DNA of 20,357 bases, taken from NCBI GenBank assembly GCA_002308235.1, contig DBVS01000103.1, positions 1-20,357 on the forward strand. The letters are read 5' to 3'. Source of the DNA: Lachnospiraceae bacterium UBA1258. Its GTDB lineage: Bacteria > Bacillota > Clostridia > Lachnospirales > Lachnospiraceae. Shown piece after piece: positions 8,124 to 16,114 of this stretch; the first letter of the stretch is position 1; each line of letters opens with the position of its first letter. The notes beneath the pieces were generated by a model. That model saw only the letters and a list, made by a program, of their open reading frames with translations. It made no database searches and was not told where the DNA came from. Made by a program: the position numbers and the translations under genes.

Positions 8124-9425
8124 GTGAGAGATTTGATAAAGACCTTAATCGATAATAAAAAAGTCCTGATCTTAGGCTACGGCAGAGAAGGACGCTCTAC
8201 CATGAAAGTGCTCCGCGAGTGCGGCGGTTACGCAGAACTTGCGGTTGCGGACATGAAGGATGTTTCAAACGACCTTCCGGAAGGCGTTACCGCCATAGTG
8301 GGAGAGGGGTATCTCGACAGCCCCGAAGCTTACGATGTTGTTTTTAAGAGCCCGGGAGTGGTCTTAAAGAAGCCTGTGAGCGAGTATCCGGGTCTCATTA
8401 CATCCCAGACCGAAGTTTTCATGCAAAAGCACAGGGATTCAATTATAGGCATAACCGGCACCAAAGGTAAAAGCACCACGTCATCCCTGCTTTATCATAC
8501 ACTCAAGACCGCCGGCAAAGAAGCCTTACTTGCCGGAAATATCGGTATTCCCGTGTTTGACATCGAGGATGAAATAAAGCCCGATACGGTCATCGTTACA
8601 GAGCTTTCCTGTCACCAGCTTGAATATTTAAAGACATCTCCGGGACGTGCGATTCTTTTAAACATATACGAAGACCACTTAGACCATTACGGAACCAGAG
8701 AAAAGTATGCGGCGGCAAAGAAAAACATTTATCTTAACCAGAAGCCTTCGGACCTTCTTTTCACCACGGAGGAAACCGTTTTAAACGAGCATATCGACAG
8801 CGATTGCCGGTCGAAACTTGTGAAGGTCACCGCAAAGAACCTGCCCTTTAAGAGCTTTGACGAACTGCAGGGAGTCAAACTCATGGGAGATCACAATCTG
8901 TTAAACTGTGCATTTGTATGGGCGGCCTGTGAGGGACTCGGAGTTTCCGGGGAGGCTTTTAAGAGGGCTGTAGAGACCTTTGAACCGCTACCCCACAGGC
9001 TGGAAAGATTTCTAAGCGTAAACGGCATGGATTTTTACGACGATTCCATTTCGACTACGGTAAAATCCGCCATAAGTGCCGTAGAAACCGTGAAAAACGC
9101 AAGCATCCTGTTGCTGGGCGGAATGGAACGAAACCTTGAGTACGGGGAACTGGTGGATTATCTTCATACCTCCAAGCTTGATTACGTAGTCTGCATGTAT
9201 GATGCGGGTGCCAGAATTTTCGAATTGTTTGGGAAAAAGCCCGGTGGTCCCGAGGTGGTTTGCGTCAAGGACCTTGAAGAGGCGGTTTCTTTTTCCGTAA
9301 GTAAGATGAAACCCGGAAATGCCTGTATTTTAAGCCCTGCGGCGGCCAGCTACGGGTATTTTAAAAATTTTGAGGAACGCGGAGATGCGTTCAAGGATCT
9401 TGTTTTAAAACTCACAAAAAAATAA
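8124..9425 (+). CDS. murD: UDP-N-acetylmuramoyl-L-alanine--D-glutamate ligase MurD (variant motifs)
   Basis: MurD adds D-glutamate to UDP-MurNAc-L-Ala using ATP in the cytoplasm. The 433-residue protein has a Rossmann-like N-domain, the ATP loop GTKGKSTT (112-119), ELSCHQLE (160-167), EDHLDHYG (183-190), a probable carbamylated Lys199, HRLE (291-294) and the C-terminal SPAAASYGYFKNFEERG (404-420), which keeps the Ser and Phe equivalent to E. coli Ser415/Phe422. Two motifs differ from E. coli MurD: NDSKATN is DDSISTT (306-312), and GGDGK is GGMER (332-336). The related DSIATTP / GGxDR form is, from memory, a recognised MurD subgroup, so the MurD call stands. GTG 8124 has AGAGGA (8111-8116) seven bases upstream. 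It is unusually placed after ftsQ rather than beside mraY. No terminator follows before ftsZ. Confidence 0.9.
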   Translation: MRDLIKTLIDNKKVLILGYGREGRSTMKVLRECGGYAELAVADMKDVSNDLPEGVTAIVGEGYLDSPEAYDVVFKSPGVVLKKPVSEYPGLITSQTEVFMQKHRDSIIGITGTKGKSTTSSLLYHTLKTAGKEALLAGNIGIPVFDIEDEIKPDTVIVTELSCHQLEYLKTSPGRAILLNIYEDHLDHYGTREKYAAAKKNIYLNQKPSDLLFTTEETVLNEHIDSDCRSKLVKVTAKNLPFKSFDELQGVKLMGDHNLLNCAFVWAACEGLGVSGEAFKRAVETFEPLPHRLERFLSVNGMDFYDDSISTTVKSAISAVETVKNASILLLGGMERNLEYGELVDYLHTSKLDYVVCMYDAGARIFELFGKKPGGPEVVCVKDLEEAVSFSVSKMKPGNACILSPAAASYGYFKNFEERGDAFKDLVLKLTKK

Positions 9426-9445
9426 AATAATTCTAATAATTCATG

Positions 9446-9474
9446 TTGCGATTTTGACAAATTAATTATATTAT
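9446..9474 (+). promoter_or_regulatory. Probable ftsZ promoter
   Basis: TTGCGA (9446-9451), a 17-bp spacer and TATTAT (9469-9474) lie in the AT-rich 88-base gap between murD and ftsZ. A perfect TTGACA at 9454 is also present, but its nearest TATAGT is only 12 bp away. A separate promoter would allow FtsZ to be made in excess of the upstream septal enzymes. Confidence 0.55.
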
Positions 9475-9500
9475 AGTTTGTGTGAGTTTTTGGATGTATA

Positions 9501-9506
9501 AGGAGG
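9501..9506 (+). promoter_or_regulatory. Strong ribosome binding site fixing the TTG start of ftsZ
   Basis: A full AGGAGG, the strongest SD in the division region, sits 7 bases before TTG 9514. It decides the start, since no ATG or GTG is available at the right distance, and it may compensate for the weak start codon. Confidence 0.85.
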
Positions 9507-9513
9507 AAGTACC

Positions 9514-10644
9514 TTGCTTGAGATAATCAGTAATGATGCCGGAACAGCCGCGAAGATCATCGTTATCGGTGTCGGCGGTGCCGGAAATAATGCTATAAAC
9601 AGAATGGTAGACGAGAATATATCAGGGGTGGAATTGATCGGTGTCAATACCGATAAGCAGGCACTTCAGCTTTGCAGAGCACCCAAACTCATCCAGATCG
9701 GTGAGAAGATCACCAAAGGTCTCGGTGCGGGAGCCAAGCCCGAGATCGGTGAAAAAGCAGCCGAGGAATCCAGCGAAGAGCTTCAGAACGCGATCCGCGG
9801 ATGCGATATGATCTTCATTACCTGCGGTATGGGCGGCGGAACCGGAACCGGTGCTGCTCCCGTTATTGCGCGTCTTGCCAGAGAAATGGGAATCCTTACC
9901 GTCGGCGTGGTTACCAAGCCCTTCAGATTTGAAGCAAAGCAGCGCATGGTTAATGCCGTAAGCGGTATCGAAAAGATCAAGGAGCACGTGGATACTCTTA
10001 CGGTTATCCCCAATGAAAAGCTTCTTGAGATTATAGATAAGAGGACATCCATTCAGGATGCCTTTAAGAAAGCAGACGAAGTATTGCAGCAGGCTGTTAC
10101 GGGTATTACGGATCTTATCAATACTCCCGCACTCGTAAACCTGGATTTTGCCGATGTTCAGACAGTTATGAAGGGCATGGGCGTTGCTCATATCGGTATC
10201 GGTACCGGAAAGGGCGACAATAAGGCTATCGACGCTGTCAAGATGGCAGTGGAGAGCCCGCTTCTCGAGACCAATATCAGCGGTGCGAGAAACGTTATCA
10301 TCAACGTATCCGGAGATATTTCCCTTCAGGATGTATCAGATCCCGTTGATTATGTCAGAGAGCTTACCGGCGACGATGTCAACATCATCTTCGGTGCCAT
10401 GTATTCAAAGGAAGAGCAGGAGACCTGTACCATCACCGTTATTGCCACCGGTCTTACTCCCGTTAACGACAGGATTTCTTTCTCGGGTATCAGGACCAAT
10501 ACCGCAGCCGTAAAGCCTATGTTCAATACGGCCGCAGCCACCGAGACCATCACTCCCGATTCTCTTACGGAGCCTGCAAAGAACCTTAAGAGTAACGTGG
10601 ATTTGCGTACACTTGATATTCCTTCTTTCCTTACAAAAAAATAA
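9514..10644 (+). CDS. ftsZ: Cell division GTPase FtsZ
   Basis: FtsZ is the tubulin-like GTPase that polymerises into the Z ring. The 376-residue protein starts at TTG 9514. It has the glycine-rich N-terminal loop VIGVGGAGNNAINRM, the tubulin signature GGGTGTGAAP (107-116), TKPFRFE, and the T7 catalytic loop NLDFADV (209-215). A short variable linker (about 320-360, Thr/Ala-rich) leads to the conserved C-terminal peptide DLRTLDIPSFLTKK, which binds FtsA, SepF or other partners. ftsA is not next to it; in this group FtsA or SepF must be encoded elsewhere. nrdR follows after 18 bases and is probably co-transcribed. The gene has its own likely promoter in addition to read-through from murD. Confidence 0.98.
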   Translation: MLEIISNDAGTAAKIIVIGVGGAGNNAINRMVDENISGVELIGVNTDKQALQLCRAPKLIQIGEKITKGLGAGAKPEIGEKAAEESSEELQNAIRGCDMIFITCGMGGGTGTGAAPVIARLAREMGILTVGVVTKPFRFEAKQRMVNAVSGIEKIKEHVDTLTVIPNEKLLEIIDKRTSIQDAFKKADEVLQQAVTGITDLINTPALVNLDFADVQTVMKGMGVAHIGIGTGKGDNKAIDAVKMAVESPLLETNISGARNVIINVSGDISLQDVSDPVDYVRELTGDDVNIIFGAMYSKEEQETCTITVIATGLTPVNDRISFSGIRTNTAAVKPMFNTAAATETITPDSLTEPAKNLKSNVDLRTLDIPSFLTKK

Positions 10645-10662
10645 ATCTAAAAGAGGTATGCC

Positions 10663-11115
10663 ATGAAATGTCCTTTTTGCGGAAACGCAGACACCAGAGT
10701 TATCGATTCCAGGCCTGCAGAGGATAACAACACCATACGCAGACGCCGTATCTGTGACGAGTGCGGCAAGCGCTTCACGACATATGAAAAAGTAGAGACT
10801 ATTCCTCTCATCGTTATCAAGAAAGACAAGAATCGCGAGACCTACGACAGGGTAAAGCTTGAAGGCGGTGTGCTTCGCGCCTGCCATAAGCGTCCCATCA
10901 CGGCTGCGCAGATCACCAAACTTGTTGACGAGGTTGAGACCGAGATTTCCAGTCTTGAGGAAAGAGAAGTCGAGAGCCGTGTTATCGGTGAAAAGGTCAT
11001 GAACAAACTTAAGGACATCGATGCCGTTGCATATGTAAGATTTGCCTCGGTTTATCGTGAATTTAAGGATGTCAACACATTTATGGATGAACTCAGAAGC
11101 GTTTTGGATAAATAA
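10663..11115 (+). CDS. nrdR: Ribonucleotide reductase repressor NrdR
   Basis: NrdR is a nucleotide-sensing repressor of ribonucleotide reductase genes. The 150-residue protein has an N-terminal zinc ribbon with Cys3, Cys6, Cys31 and Cys34 and the basic RRRRICDECGKRF segment, then an ATP-cone domain (about 49-139) that senses ATP versus dATP. Its length is typical. ATG 10663 has AGAGGT just upstream. It lies 18 bases after ftsZ with no terminator between them, so the two are probably on one transcript, linking nucleotide-pool control to division. No NrdR box pair was noticed in this window; targets are expected at nrd genes elsewhere. Confidence 0.97.
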   Translation: MKCPFCGNADTRVIDSRPAEDNNTIRRRRICDECGKRFTTYEKVETIPLIVIKKDKNRETYDRVKLEGGVLRACHKRPITAAQITKLVDEVETEISSLEEREVESRVIGEKVMNKLKDIDAVAYVRFASVYREFKDVNTFMDELRSVLDK

Positions 11116-11124
11116 AATTTCCTG

Positions 11125-11153
11125 TTGACGTTTCGGATTAATTGTATTATTTT
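11125..11153 (+). promoter_or_regulatory. Probable promoter of the ABC importer operon
   Basis: TTGACG (11125-11130) with a 17-bp spacer to TATTTT (11148-11153). TATTAT at 11145 is a better -10 match, but only 14 bp away. No terminator is visible between nrdR and this site, so read-through is possible. Confidence 0.5.
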
Positions 11154-11199
11154 GTAACTTGTCAATTTAATAAATCTATAGAAGACAGGAGACATTGTG

Positions 11200-12702
11200 A
11201 TGAAAACCATCAAAAAAATCATGGGGCTCATTCTGATGTCGGCCACTCTGACTGTTGCATTCTGCGGATGCGGAAGCGACAAGGCGGATTCTTCTTCCAT
11301 CACCATCGGAATTCCCCAGGACCTTGAGGACAGTCTTGACCCCCACGTTGCAGTGGCGGCAGGAACGAAGGAAATTCTGTTTAATATCTTTGAGGGTCTT
11401 GTTAAACCCGATAAGAATGGTGATCTGAACCCCGCCGTGGCTGACAGCTACGAAATTTCAGAAGACGGGCTTACCTACACATTCCATTTGAGGAAGGGAG
11501 TTAAGTTCCATGACGGAAGCACTGTAACGGCGGACGACGTACTATTTTGTATTCAAAAGAATGCCGATGCAGACAGCTCAAGTGCTTATGCTTCGGCATT
11601 TTCCAATATTAAGGAATATCGTGCCGAAGGCGAGAACATTATAATAACTCTCAATCAGAAAGATACGGATTTTCTTCAGTATATGACAATGGCCATTATA
11701 CCGAAGAGTAATGCAAATCCCGATACCAACCCCATCGGTACCGGCCCTTACAAATACGTATCCCGTTCTCCTCAGGAGAATATCGTTCTTACCCGTTTCG
11801 ACGGATACTGGGGAGAGAAGGCCCACATCAAGGACGTAACCCTTAAGATCTGTGCAAGTGCCGATTCCATCGTTATGTATCTTCTCGGCGGCTCTGTCGA
11901 TCTTTTCGCCAGAGTGACCACCACTCAGGTCGACCAGCTTAAGGACGGAAACTTCGATATCCTCGAAGGAACCATGAACCTGGTTCAGGCCATGTATTTA
12001 AACAACGCTTTCGAGCCCTTCAAGGACGAGAGAGTAAGACAGGCTCTTTGCTACGCAATTGACCGTCAGGAAATTTTGAACATTTCCTTTGCGGGAAAGG
12101 GTACCGTCATCGGTTCTTCCATGTTCCCCGCATTCGGAAAGTACTACATTGACGAAACCAAGGATGTATATAAGACAGACCTTGAAAAAGCAAAAGCTCT
12201 TCTTAAAGAAGCCGGATATGAGACGGGTCTTTCCTTCTCCATCACCGTTCCTTCAAACTATCAGCCTCATATCGATACCGCAACGGTTATCGTAGAGCAG
12301 CTTAAGAAGATCGGCGTTGATGCGAAGATCAAACTCGTTGAATGGGATTCATGGGTTGCGGATACCTATGTGGGACGTAACTTCGAAGCAACCGTTGTCG
12401 GTGTTGATGCTTCCCAGATGACCGCAAGAGCAATGCTTGAAAGATTCACTTCGGATTCCGGAAAGAACTTCATCAACTACTCAAACAGCGAGTATGATGC
12501 CAAGTTTGCCGAGGCCGTTGCTACGACGGATGATGCCAAAGCAACCGCTCTTTACAAGGATTGCGAATGGATCCTTACCAATACCGCAGCCAATGTTTAT
12601 ATCCAGGACCTGGCTGAGTTTGTTGCAATCAACAAAAAATATACGGGTTATGAATTCTACCCGATTTATGTAATGGATATCAGCAAGATAAGACTTAAAT
12701 AA
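11200..12702 (+). CDS. ABC importer substrate-binding lipoprotein, peptide/nickel family (SBP_bac_5)
   Basis: This is a solute receptor of the DppA/OppA/NikA family, anchored to the outer face of the membrane. The protein has 500 residues. ATG 11200 is chosen over GTG 11197 because AGGAGA (11187-11192) is then 7 bases away. The signal peptide is MKTIKK followed by a hydrophobic run, and lipidation is likely at Cys24 (FCGC; Gly at -1), though Cys22 is nearby and the lipobox is not ideal. Family landmarks are SLDPHVAVAAGTKEILFNIFEGLV, LNPAVADSYEISEDGLTYTFHLRKGVKFHDG, and the YLNNAFEPFKDERVRQALCYAIDRQEI core. It heads a five-gene operon. The substrate (di/oligopeptide, nickel chelate or other) cannot be read from the sequence. 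Confidence 0.93.
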   Translation: MKTIKKIMGLILMSATLTVAFCGCGSDKADSSSITIGIPQDLEDSLDPHVAVAAGTKEILFNIFEGLVKPDKNGDLNPAVADSYEISEDGLTYTFHLRKGVKFHDGSTVTADDVLFCIQKNADADSSSAYASAFSNIKEYRAEGENIIITLNQKDTDFLQYMTMAIIPKSNANPDTNPIGTGPYKYVSRSPQENIVLTRFDGYWGEKAHIKDVTLKICASADSIVMYLLGGSVDLFARVTTTQVDQLKDGNFDILEGTMNLVQAMYLNNAFEPFKDERVRQALCYAIDRQEILNISFAGKGTVIGSSMFPAFGKYYIDETKDVYKTDLEKAKALLKEAGYETGLSFSITVPSNYQPHIDTATVIVEQLKKIGVDAKIKLVEWDSWVADTYVGRNFEATVVGVDASQMTARAMLERFTSDSGKNFINYSNSEYDAKFAEAVATTDDAKATALYKDCEWILTNTAANVYIQDLAEFVAINKKYTGYEFYPIYVMDISKIRLK

Positions 12703-12734
12703 TCTGCTTTTAGTTTCAAAAGAAAGGCGAGAGC

Positions 12735-13673
12735 ATGAAATACGTAATAAAGAAGTTACTGACGACGTTGATAACTTTATTTGCGGTTTCGGCTCTCGTG
12801 TTTTTTTCTTTTTCCGTAATTCCCGGAAATCCCGCCGTTTCCAGACTCGGTACCGAAGCAACCCCCGAAAAGATAGAAAAGCTCACCCATGAGATGGGGT
12901 TAGACAGGCCATTGCCCGAAAGGTATGGAGAGTGGGTCTTAAACATCCTTCACGGTGATTTCGGGAAATCCTACAGCTACAATCAAAAAGTAACATCCCT
13001 TCTTTCCGAAAAGATCGGAACGACGCTGATACTGTCGGTTATCGCCATTATCCTTACCGTGGCGGTTGCTTTTCCTTTGGGCATTTATACCGCAAGGAAA
13101 AGCGATTCGAAGCTGGATGTGGTCTTAACGTCCTTAAATCAGCTGATCATGGCGATCCCTTCCTTCTTTTCGGGAATCCTTATAACCCTGCTTTTCGGGT
13201 TTGTATTTAAACTCTTCACACCGGGGGCTTATGTGTCTTATAAGGTCAATTTCCTTCGCTGTGTGGGTTATCTTTTCTTTCCGGCCCTGGCCATCGCACT
13301 TCCAAAGATTTCCATGGTCGTTAAGCTTTTAAAGGATACGGCCTTAAAGGAAGCAAACAAGGATTACGTGGTTACCGCTTATTCAAGGGGTAATGCCACC
13401 CGCGCGGTTTTCTATAAGCACGTTTTGAAAAATGCCATGATTCCGGTAATTACCTTCCTTGGAATGACCTTTGCGGACATTATTGCGGGAAGTATTATAG
13501 TAGAGCAGGTTTTCAGCGTTCCGGGACTCGGAAGGATCCTTCTTACGTCAATCTCGGGGCGCGATTATCCCATGGTGCAGGCAATAATCCTGCTCCTTTC
13601 GGTATTTGTTGTAATCAGCAATCTGGCGGTTGATTTTATGTACAGAGCATTTGATAAAAGAATCAGGGTATAG
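12735..13673 (+). CDS. ABC importer permease, DppB/NikB type
   Basis: This is the first membrane subunit of the importer. The 312-residue protein has about six helices: one at the N-terminus (about 10-29), then an extracytoplasmic segment with RPLPERYGEWVLNILHGDFGKSY, the family's diagnostic spacer, and a five-helix BPD_transp_1 core. The coupling (EAA) loop that contacts an ATPase is the stretch around KEANKDYVVTAYSRGNATRAVF. The C-terminus includes the typical VEQVFSVPGLGRILLTSISGRDYPMVQA. It lies 32 bases after the binding-protein gene, with an AAAGGCGAG ribosome site, and the second permease starts 6 bases after its stop. Confidence 0.95.
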   Translation: MKYVIKKLLTTLITLFAVSALVFFSFSVIPGNPAVSRLGTEATPEKIEKLTHEMGLDRPLPERYGEWVLNILHGDFGKSYSYNQKVTSLLSEKIGTTLILSVIAIILTVAVAFPLGIYTARKSDSKLDVVLTSLNQLIMAIPSFFSGILITLLFGFVFKLFTPGAYVSYKVNFLRCVGYLFFPALAIALPKISMVVKLLKDTALKEANKDYVVTAYSRGNATRAVFYKHVLKNAMIPVITFLGMTFADIIAGSIIVEQVFSVPGLGRILLTSISGRDYPMVQAIILLLSVFVVISNLAVDFMYRAFDKRIRV

Positions 13674-13679
13674 GTTTAT

Positions 13680-14471
13680 ATGACAGGTAACAACAAGGTT
13701 AAGTTAATAATCGGACTGGTTCTTACGGGAATTGTGTTCCTGATGCTTTTGTTCGGCATTTTTTACACTCCCTACGATCCCATGGCCATGGACGCAAGTG
13801 TTTCAAAGAGTATCAGTCTTAAACATATCATGGGATGCGACCAGTTCGGCAGAGACGTTTTTTCGCGTGTCCTGGTAGGGGTCAAAGAAACCATGATCGT
13901 TGCCGGAGCAGTTGTCCTGATAGGCGTATTTTTCGGAACCGTTGTAGGTACCCTTACGGGGTATTTCGGCGGATGGATCGATGAAATACTTATGAGACTT
14001 AATGATGCGGTTCTTGCTTTTCCTTCCGTGCTCCTTGCACTTTTGGTAATAGGTCTTTACGGAGGCGGAAGAAACACCCTTATTCTCGCCCTGGGAATTG
14101 CTTTTATCCCGAGCTTTGCAAGAATAATCCGTTCGGAAGTGCTTAAGATAAAGAATCTTGATTATATACAAAGTGTGAGGCTTTTCGGCGCAGGTCACCT
14201 GAGGATCATTGTGGTCCATATTCTGCCGAATTTAAAGACCGTAATGCTTTCAAGCATCCTTATCGGCTTTAATAATGCCGTTCTTGCGGAGGCGGGCATG
14301 AGTTATCTCGGAATGGGCGTGGCACCTCCCAACCCGAGCCTCGGGCGCATGCTTTCCGAAGCCCAGGCATATATCTTTACCAATCCCATGACAGCCGTAT
14401 TTCCGGGAATCACCATCGTGATCATGATACTCGGATTTTCCCTGCTTTCCGCTGCCACGGAGAAAGGATGA
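13680..14471 (+). CDS. ABC importer permease, DppC/NikC type
   Basis: This is the second membrane subunit, partner of the permease encoded just upstream. The 263-residue protein begins with a membrane helix (about 9-28) and the DppC-type periplasmic entry (HIMGCDQFGRDVFSRVLVGVKETM), then a BPD_transp_1 core with the coupling loop around KIKNLDYIQSVRLFGAG and the C-terminal AEAGMSYLGMGVAPPNPSLGRML. It is slightly short for DppC but normal for NikC-like members. The start codon is ATG 13680 with a weak SD (AGG near 13670), so translation may be coupled to the preceding gene. The ATPase gene follows 4 bases after its stop. Confidence 0.95.
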   Translation: MTGNNKVKLIIGLVLTGIVFLMLLFGIFYTPYDPMAMDASVSKSISLKHIMGCDQFGRDVFSRVLVGVKETMIVAGAVVLIGVFFGTVVGTLTGYFGGWIDEILMRLNDAVLAFPSVLLALLVIGLYGGGRNTLILALGIAFIPSFARIIRSEVLKIKNLDYIQSVRLFGAGHLRIIVVHILPNLKTVMLSSILIGFNNAVLAEAGMSYLGMGVAPPNPSLGRMLSEAQAYIFTNPMTAVFPGITIVIMILGFSLLSAATEKG

Positions 14472-14475
14472 GCCC

Positions 14476-15270
14476 ATGAGCATGCTTAAAGTCGAAGATC
14501 TGTGCATAAAGGTCCATGACAGAAAGACCACCGATACTCTGGTGCAGGATGTGGACTTTGAAATGAACAAAGGCGATATCATGGGCATAGTCGGAGAATC
14601 CGGTTCCGGCAAGACCATGACCGCTTTGGCCATTGCGGGGTTATTAAGCCGCCATGACATGGAAAAGAGCGGACATATCATCTTTGAAGGCATCAATCTT
14701 CTTGATATAAAAAGAAACGTATTGAGGAAAATACAGGGTAACGAAATCTCCATGGTATTTCAGGAGCCGCTGAATTCCTTAAATCCCCTTAAAAAGGTGG
14801 GTTGGCAGGTGGAAGAGAGCTTAAGGATCCACACCTCCATGGATAAAAACGAGATGAGGGATCGGGCCATCGAGGCACTTAGGGATGTGGAGCTTCAAAA
14901 CCCCGAGGCCGTGTACGAAAGTTATCCACATGAGCTTTCCGGCGGCATGAGACAGCGCGCCATGATAGCGGCTGCCATGATCATCCAGCCAAAGCTCTTG
15001 ATCTGCGATGAACCCACAACAGCACTTGATGTAACTATCCAGGCCCAGATCGTTGAACTTCTAAAACGTATAAACAGGGAGAGACAGACCGCCATATTGT
15101 TTATTTCCCATGATTTAAGCCTGGTAAACACTCTTTGCGAAAGAGTAATAGTCATGCAGCACGGACTGGTTAAAGAAAGCGGTCTTTGTGATGACATCTT
15201 TAACAATCCGCAGGACGAATATACGAAGAAACTTATAGCGGCAATTCCCAAGAGCCCCTTTGGTATCTGA
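14476..15270 (+). CDS. ABC importer ATPase 1, DppD/NikD type
   Basis: This is a cytoplasmic ATPase that powers the importer as a heterodimer with the next gene product. The 264-residue protein has Walker A GESGSGKT (40-47), Q-loop Gln96 in MVFQEPLNSLNP, signature LSGGMRQ (154-160), Walker B LLICDEP (174-180) and H-loop His212. It lacks the C-terminal oligopeptide-transporter extension of about 60-70 residues found in DppD/OppD, giving the compact size of NikD. The start is ATG 14476; ATG 14482 two codons later is a possible alternative. The SD is AAAGGA, which overlaps the end of the upstream permease gene. Confidence 0.94.
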   Translation: MSMLKVEDLCIKVHDRKTTDTLVQDVDFEMNKGDIMGIVGESGSGKTMTALAIAGLLSRHDMEKSGHIIFEGINLLDIKRNVLRKIQGNEISMVFQEPLNSLNPLKKVGWQVEESLRIHTSMDKNEMRDRAIEALRDVELQNPEAVYESYPHELSGGMRQRAMIAAAMIIQPKLLICDEPTTALDVTIQAQIVELLKRINRERQTAILFISHDLSLVNTLCERVIVMQHGLVKESGLCDDIFNNPQDEYTKKLIAAIPKSPFGI

Positions 15271-15291
15271 TAAACAAACGGAGAATCTGCT

Positions 15292-16029
15292 TTGAACAAA
15301 ATCCTTGAAGTAACCGACTTAAGCGTCGAATTCAAAAAAGACAAAAAACCGTTCTTTGCGGTCAAAAATGTTTCTTTTTCGGTTGAGGAAGGAGAGACCA
15401 TAGGCTTGGCAGGTGAATCAGGGTGCGGGAAATCCACTCTTTCAAGAGCGATCCTTGGGATCCAGAAAAAGGGCGTGACCGGTAAGATAAATCATTTTTC
15501 AAAGCGTCCCATGATGGTCTTTCAGGACCCGGAAGGCTCCCTTAATCCCGCAAAGACCATTGGTTTTATACTGGAAGAACCCTTAAAGATCAAGGGCGGC
15601 ATGACAAAGGAACAAAGAAAAGCAAAGGTCCTTGAAATGTTAAAGCTGGTGGATCTGTCGGAGGACCTTCTTGACAGGCTCCCATCAACCCTTTCCGGGG
15701 GCCAGTGCCAGCGTGTCTGCATAGCGGCTGCTTTGATGCAGGAACCGAAGCTTCTTATTGCGGACGAACCCGTATCAGCCCTTGATGTTACCGTTCAGAG
15801 CCAGATACTCAAACTCTTTGAAAAGATCAAAAAAGAACTTAAGCTTTCAGTCATCTTCATATCACACGACCTTCGTGTAATTTACAGTTTATGCGATCGC
15901 GTTATGATCATGAAAGACGGCGAAATCGTGGAGCAGGGGGACAAAGAAACCCTGTATTTTCACCCGCAGCATGAGTATACGAAACAGCTCATGGAAGCGG
16001 CCAAAACAAAATATGTCAAAAAAGACTAA
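15292..16029 (+). CDS. ABC importer ATPase 2, DppF/NikE type, compact
   Basis: This is the second ATPase of the importer. The 245-residue protein starts at TTG 15292 with GGAGA (15280-15284) seven bases upstream. It has Walker A GESGCGKS (41-48), Q-loop Gln78 in MVFQDPEGSLNP, signature LSGGQCQ (134-140), Walker B LLIADEP (154-160), and H-loop His192. Only 31 residues separate the Walker A Lys from the Q-loop Gln, against 50 in its partner ATPase, so about 19 residues of the antiparallel-beta/G-x-I-x-F-x-G region are missing. The catalytic motifs are intact, so it is probably functional. The C-terminal oligopeptide extension is also absent. It is the last gene of the operon; no terminator is visible after it. 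Confidence 0.93.
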   Translation: MNKILEVTDLSVEFKKDKKPFFAVKNVSFSVEEGETIGLAGESGCGKSTLSRAILGIQKKGVTGKINHFSKRPMMVFQDPEGSLNPAKTIGFILEEPLKIKGGMTKEQRKAKVLEMLKLVDLSEDLLDRLPSTLSGGQCQRVCIAAALMQEPKLLIADEPVSALDVTVQSQILKLFEKIKKELKLSVIFISHDLRVIYSLCDRVMIMKDGEIVEQGDKETLYFHPQHEYTKQLMEAAKTKYVKKD

Positions 16030-16058
16030 ACTTTCCGTGAAAATAGCCGATACTCTTA

Positions 16059-16087
16059 TTGCAAGGGACAAAAGAATATTGTATAAT
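16059..16087 (+). promoter_or_regulatory. Near-consensus sigma-A promoter for the 134-residue unknown protein
   Basis: TTGCAA (16059-16064), an exact 17-bp spacer and TATAAT (16082-16087). The expected start point is about 16093-16095, leaving a leader of about 75 bases before the ATG at 16170. Confidence 0.85.
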
Positions 16088-16114
16088 TCAATATGTAAAG
16101 TGATTATGTAAACT

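Noticed and set aside
9454..9477. TTGACA/TATAGT pair as the ftsZ promoter
   Set aside because: The spacer is 12 bp. The TTGCGA-N17-TATTAT pair overlapping it is a better fit.
9622..10191. 189-codon open frame on the minus strand
   Set aside because: It lies wholly antisense to the highly conserved ftsZ; a codon-bias shadow.
10405..10887. 160-codon minus-strand frame across the ftsZ-nrdR junction
   Set aside because: It is antisense to two intact conserved genes with no start signals.
11197..11199. GTG 11197 as start of the binding-protein gene
   Set aside because: It leaves only 4 bases after the AGGAGA site; ATG 11200 is better spaced and changes nothing else.
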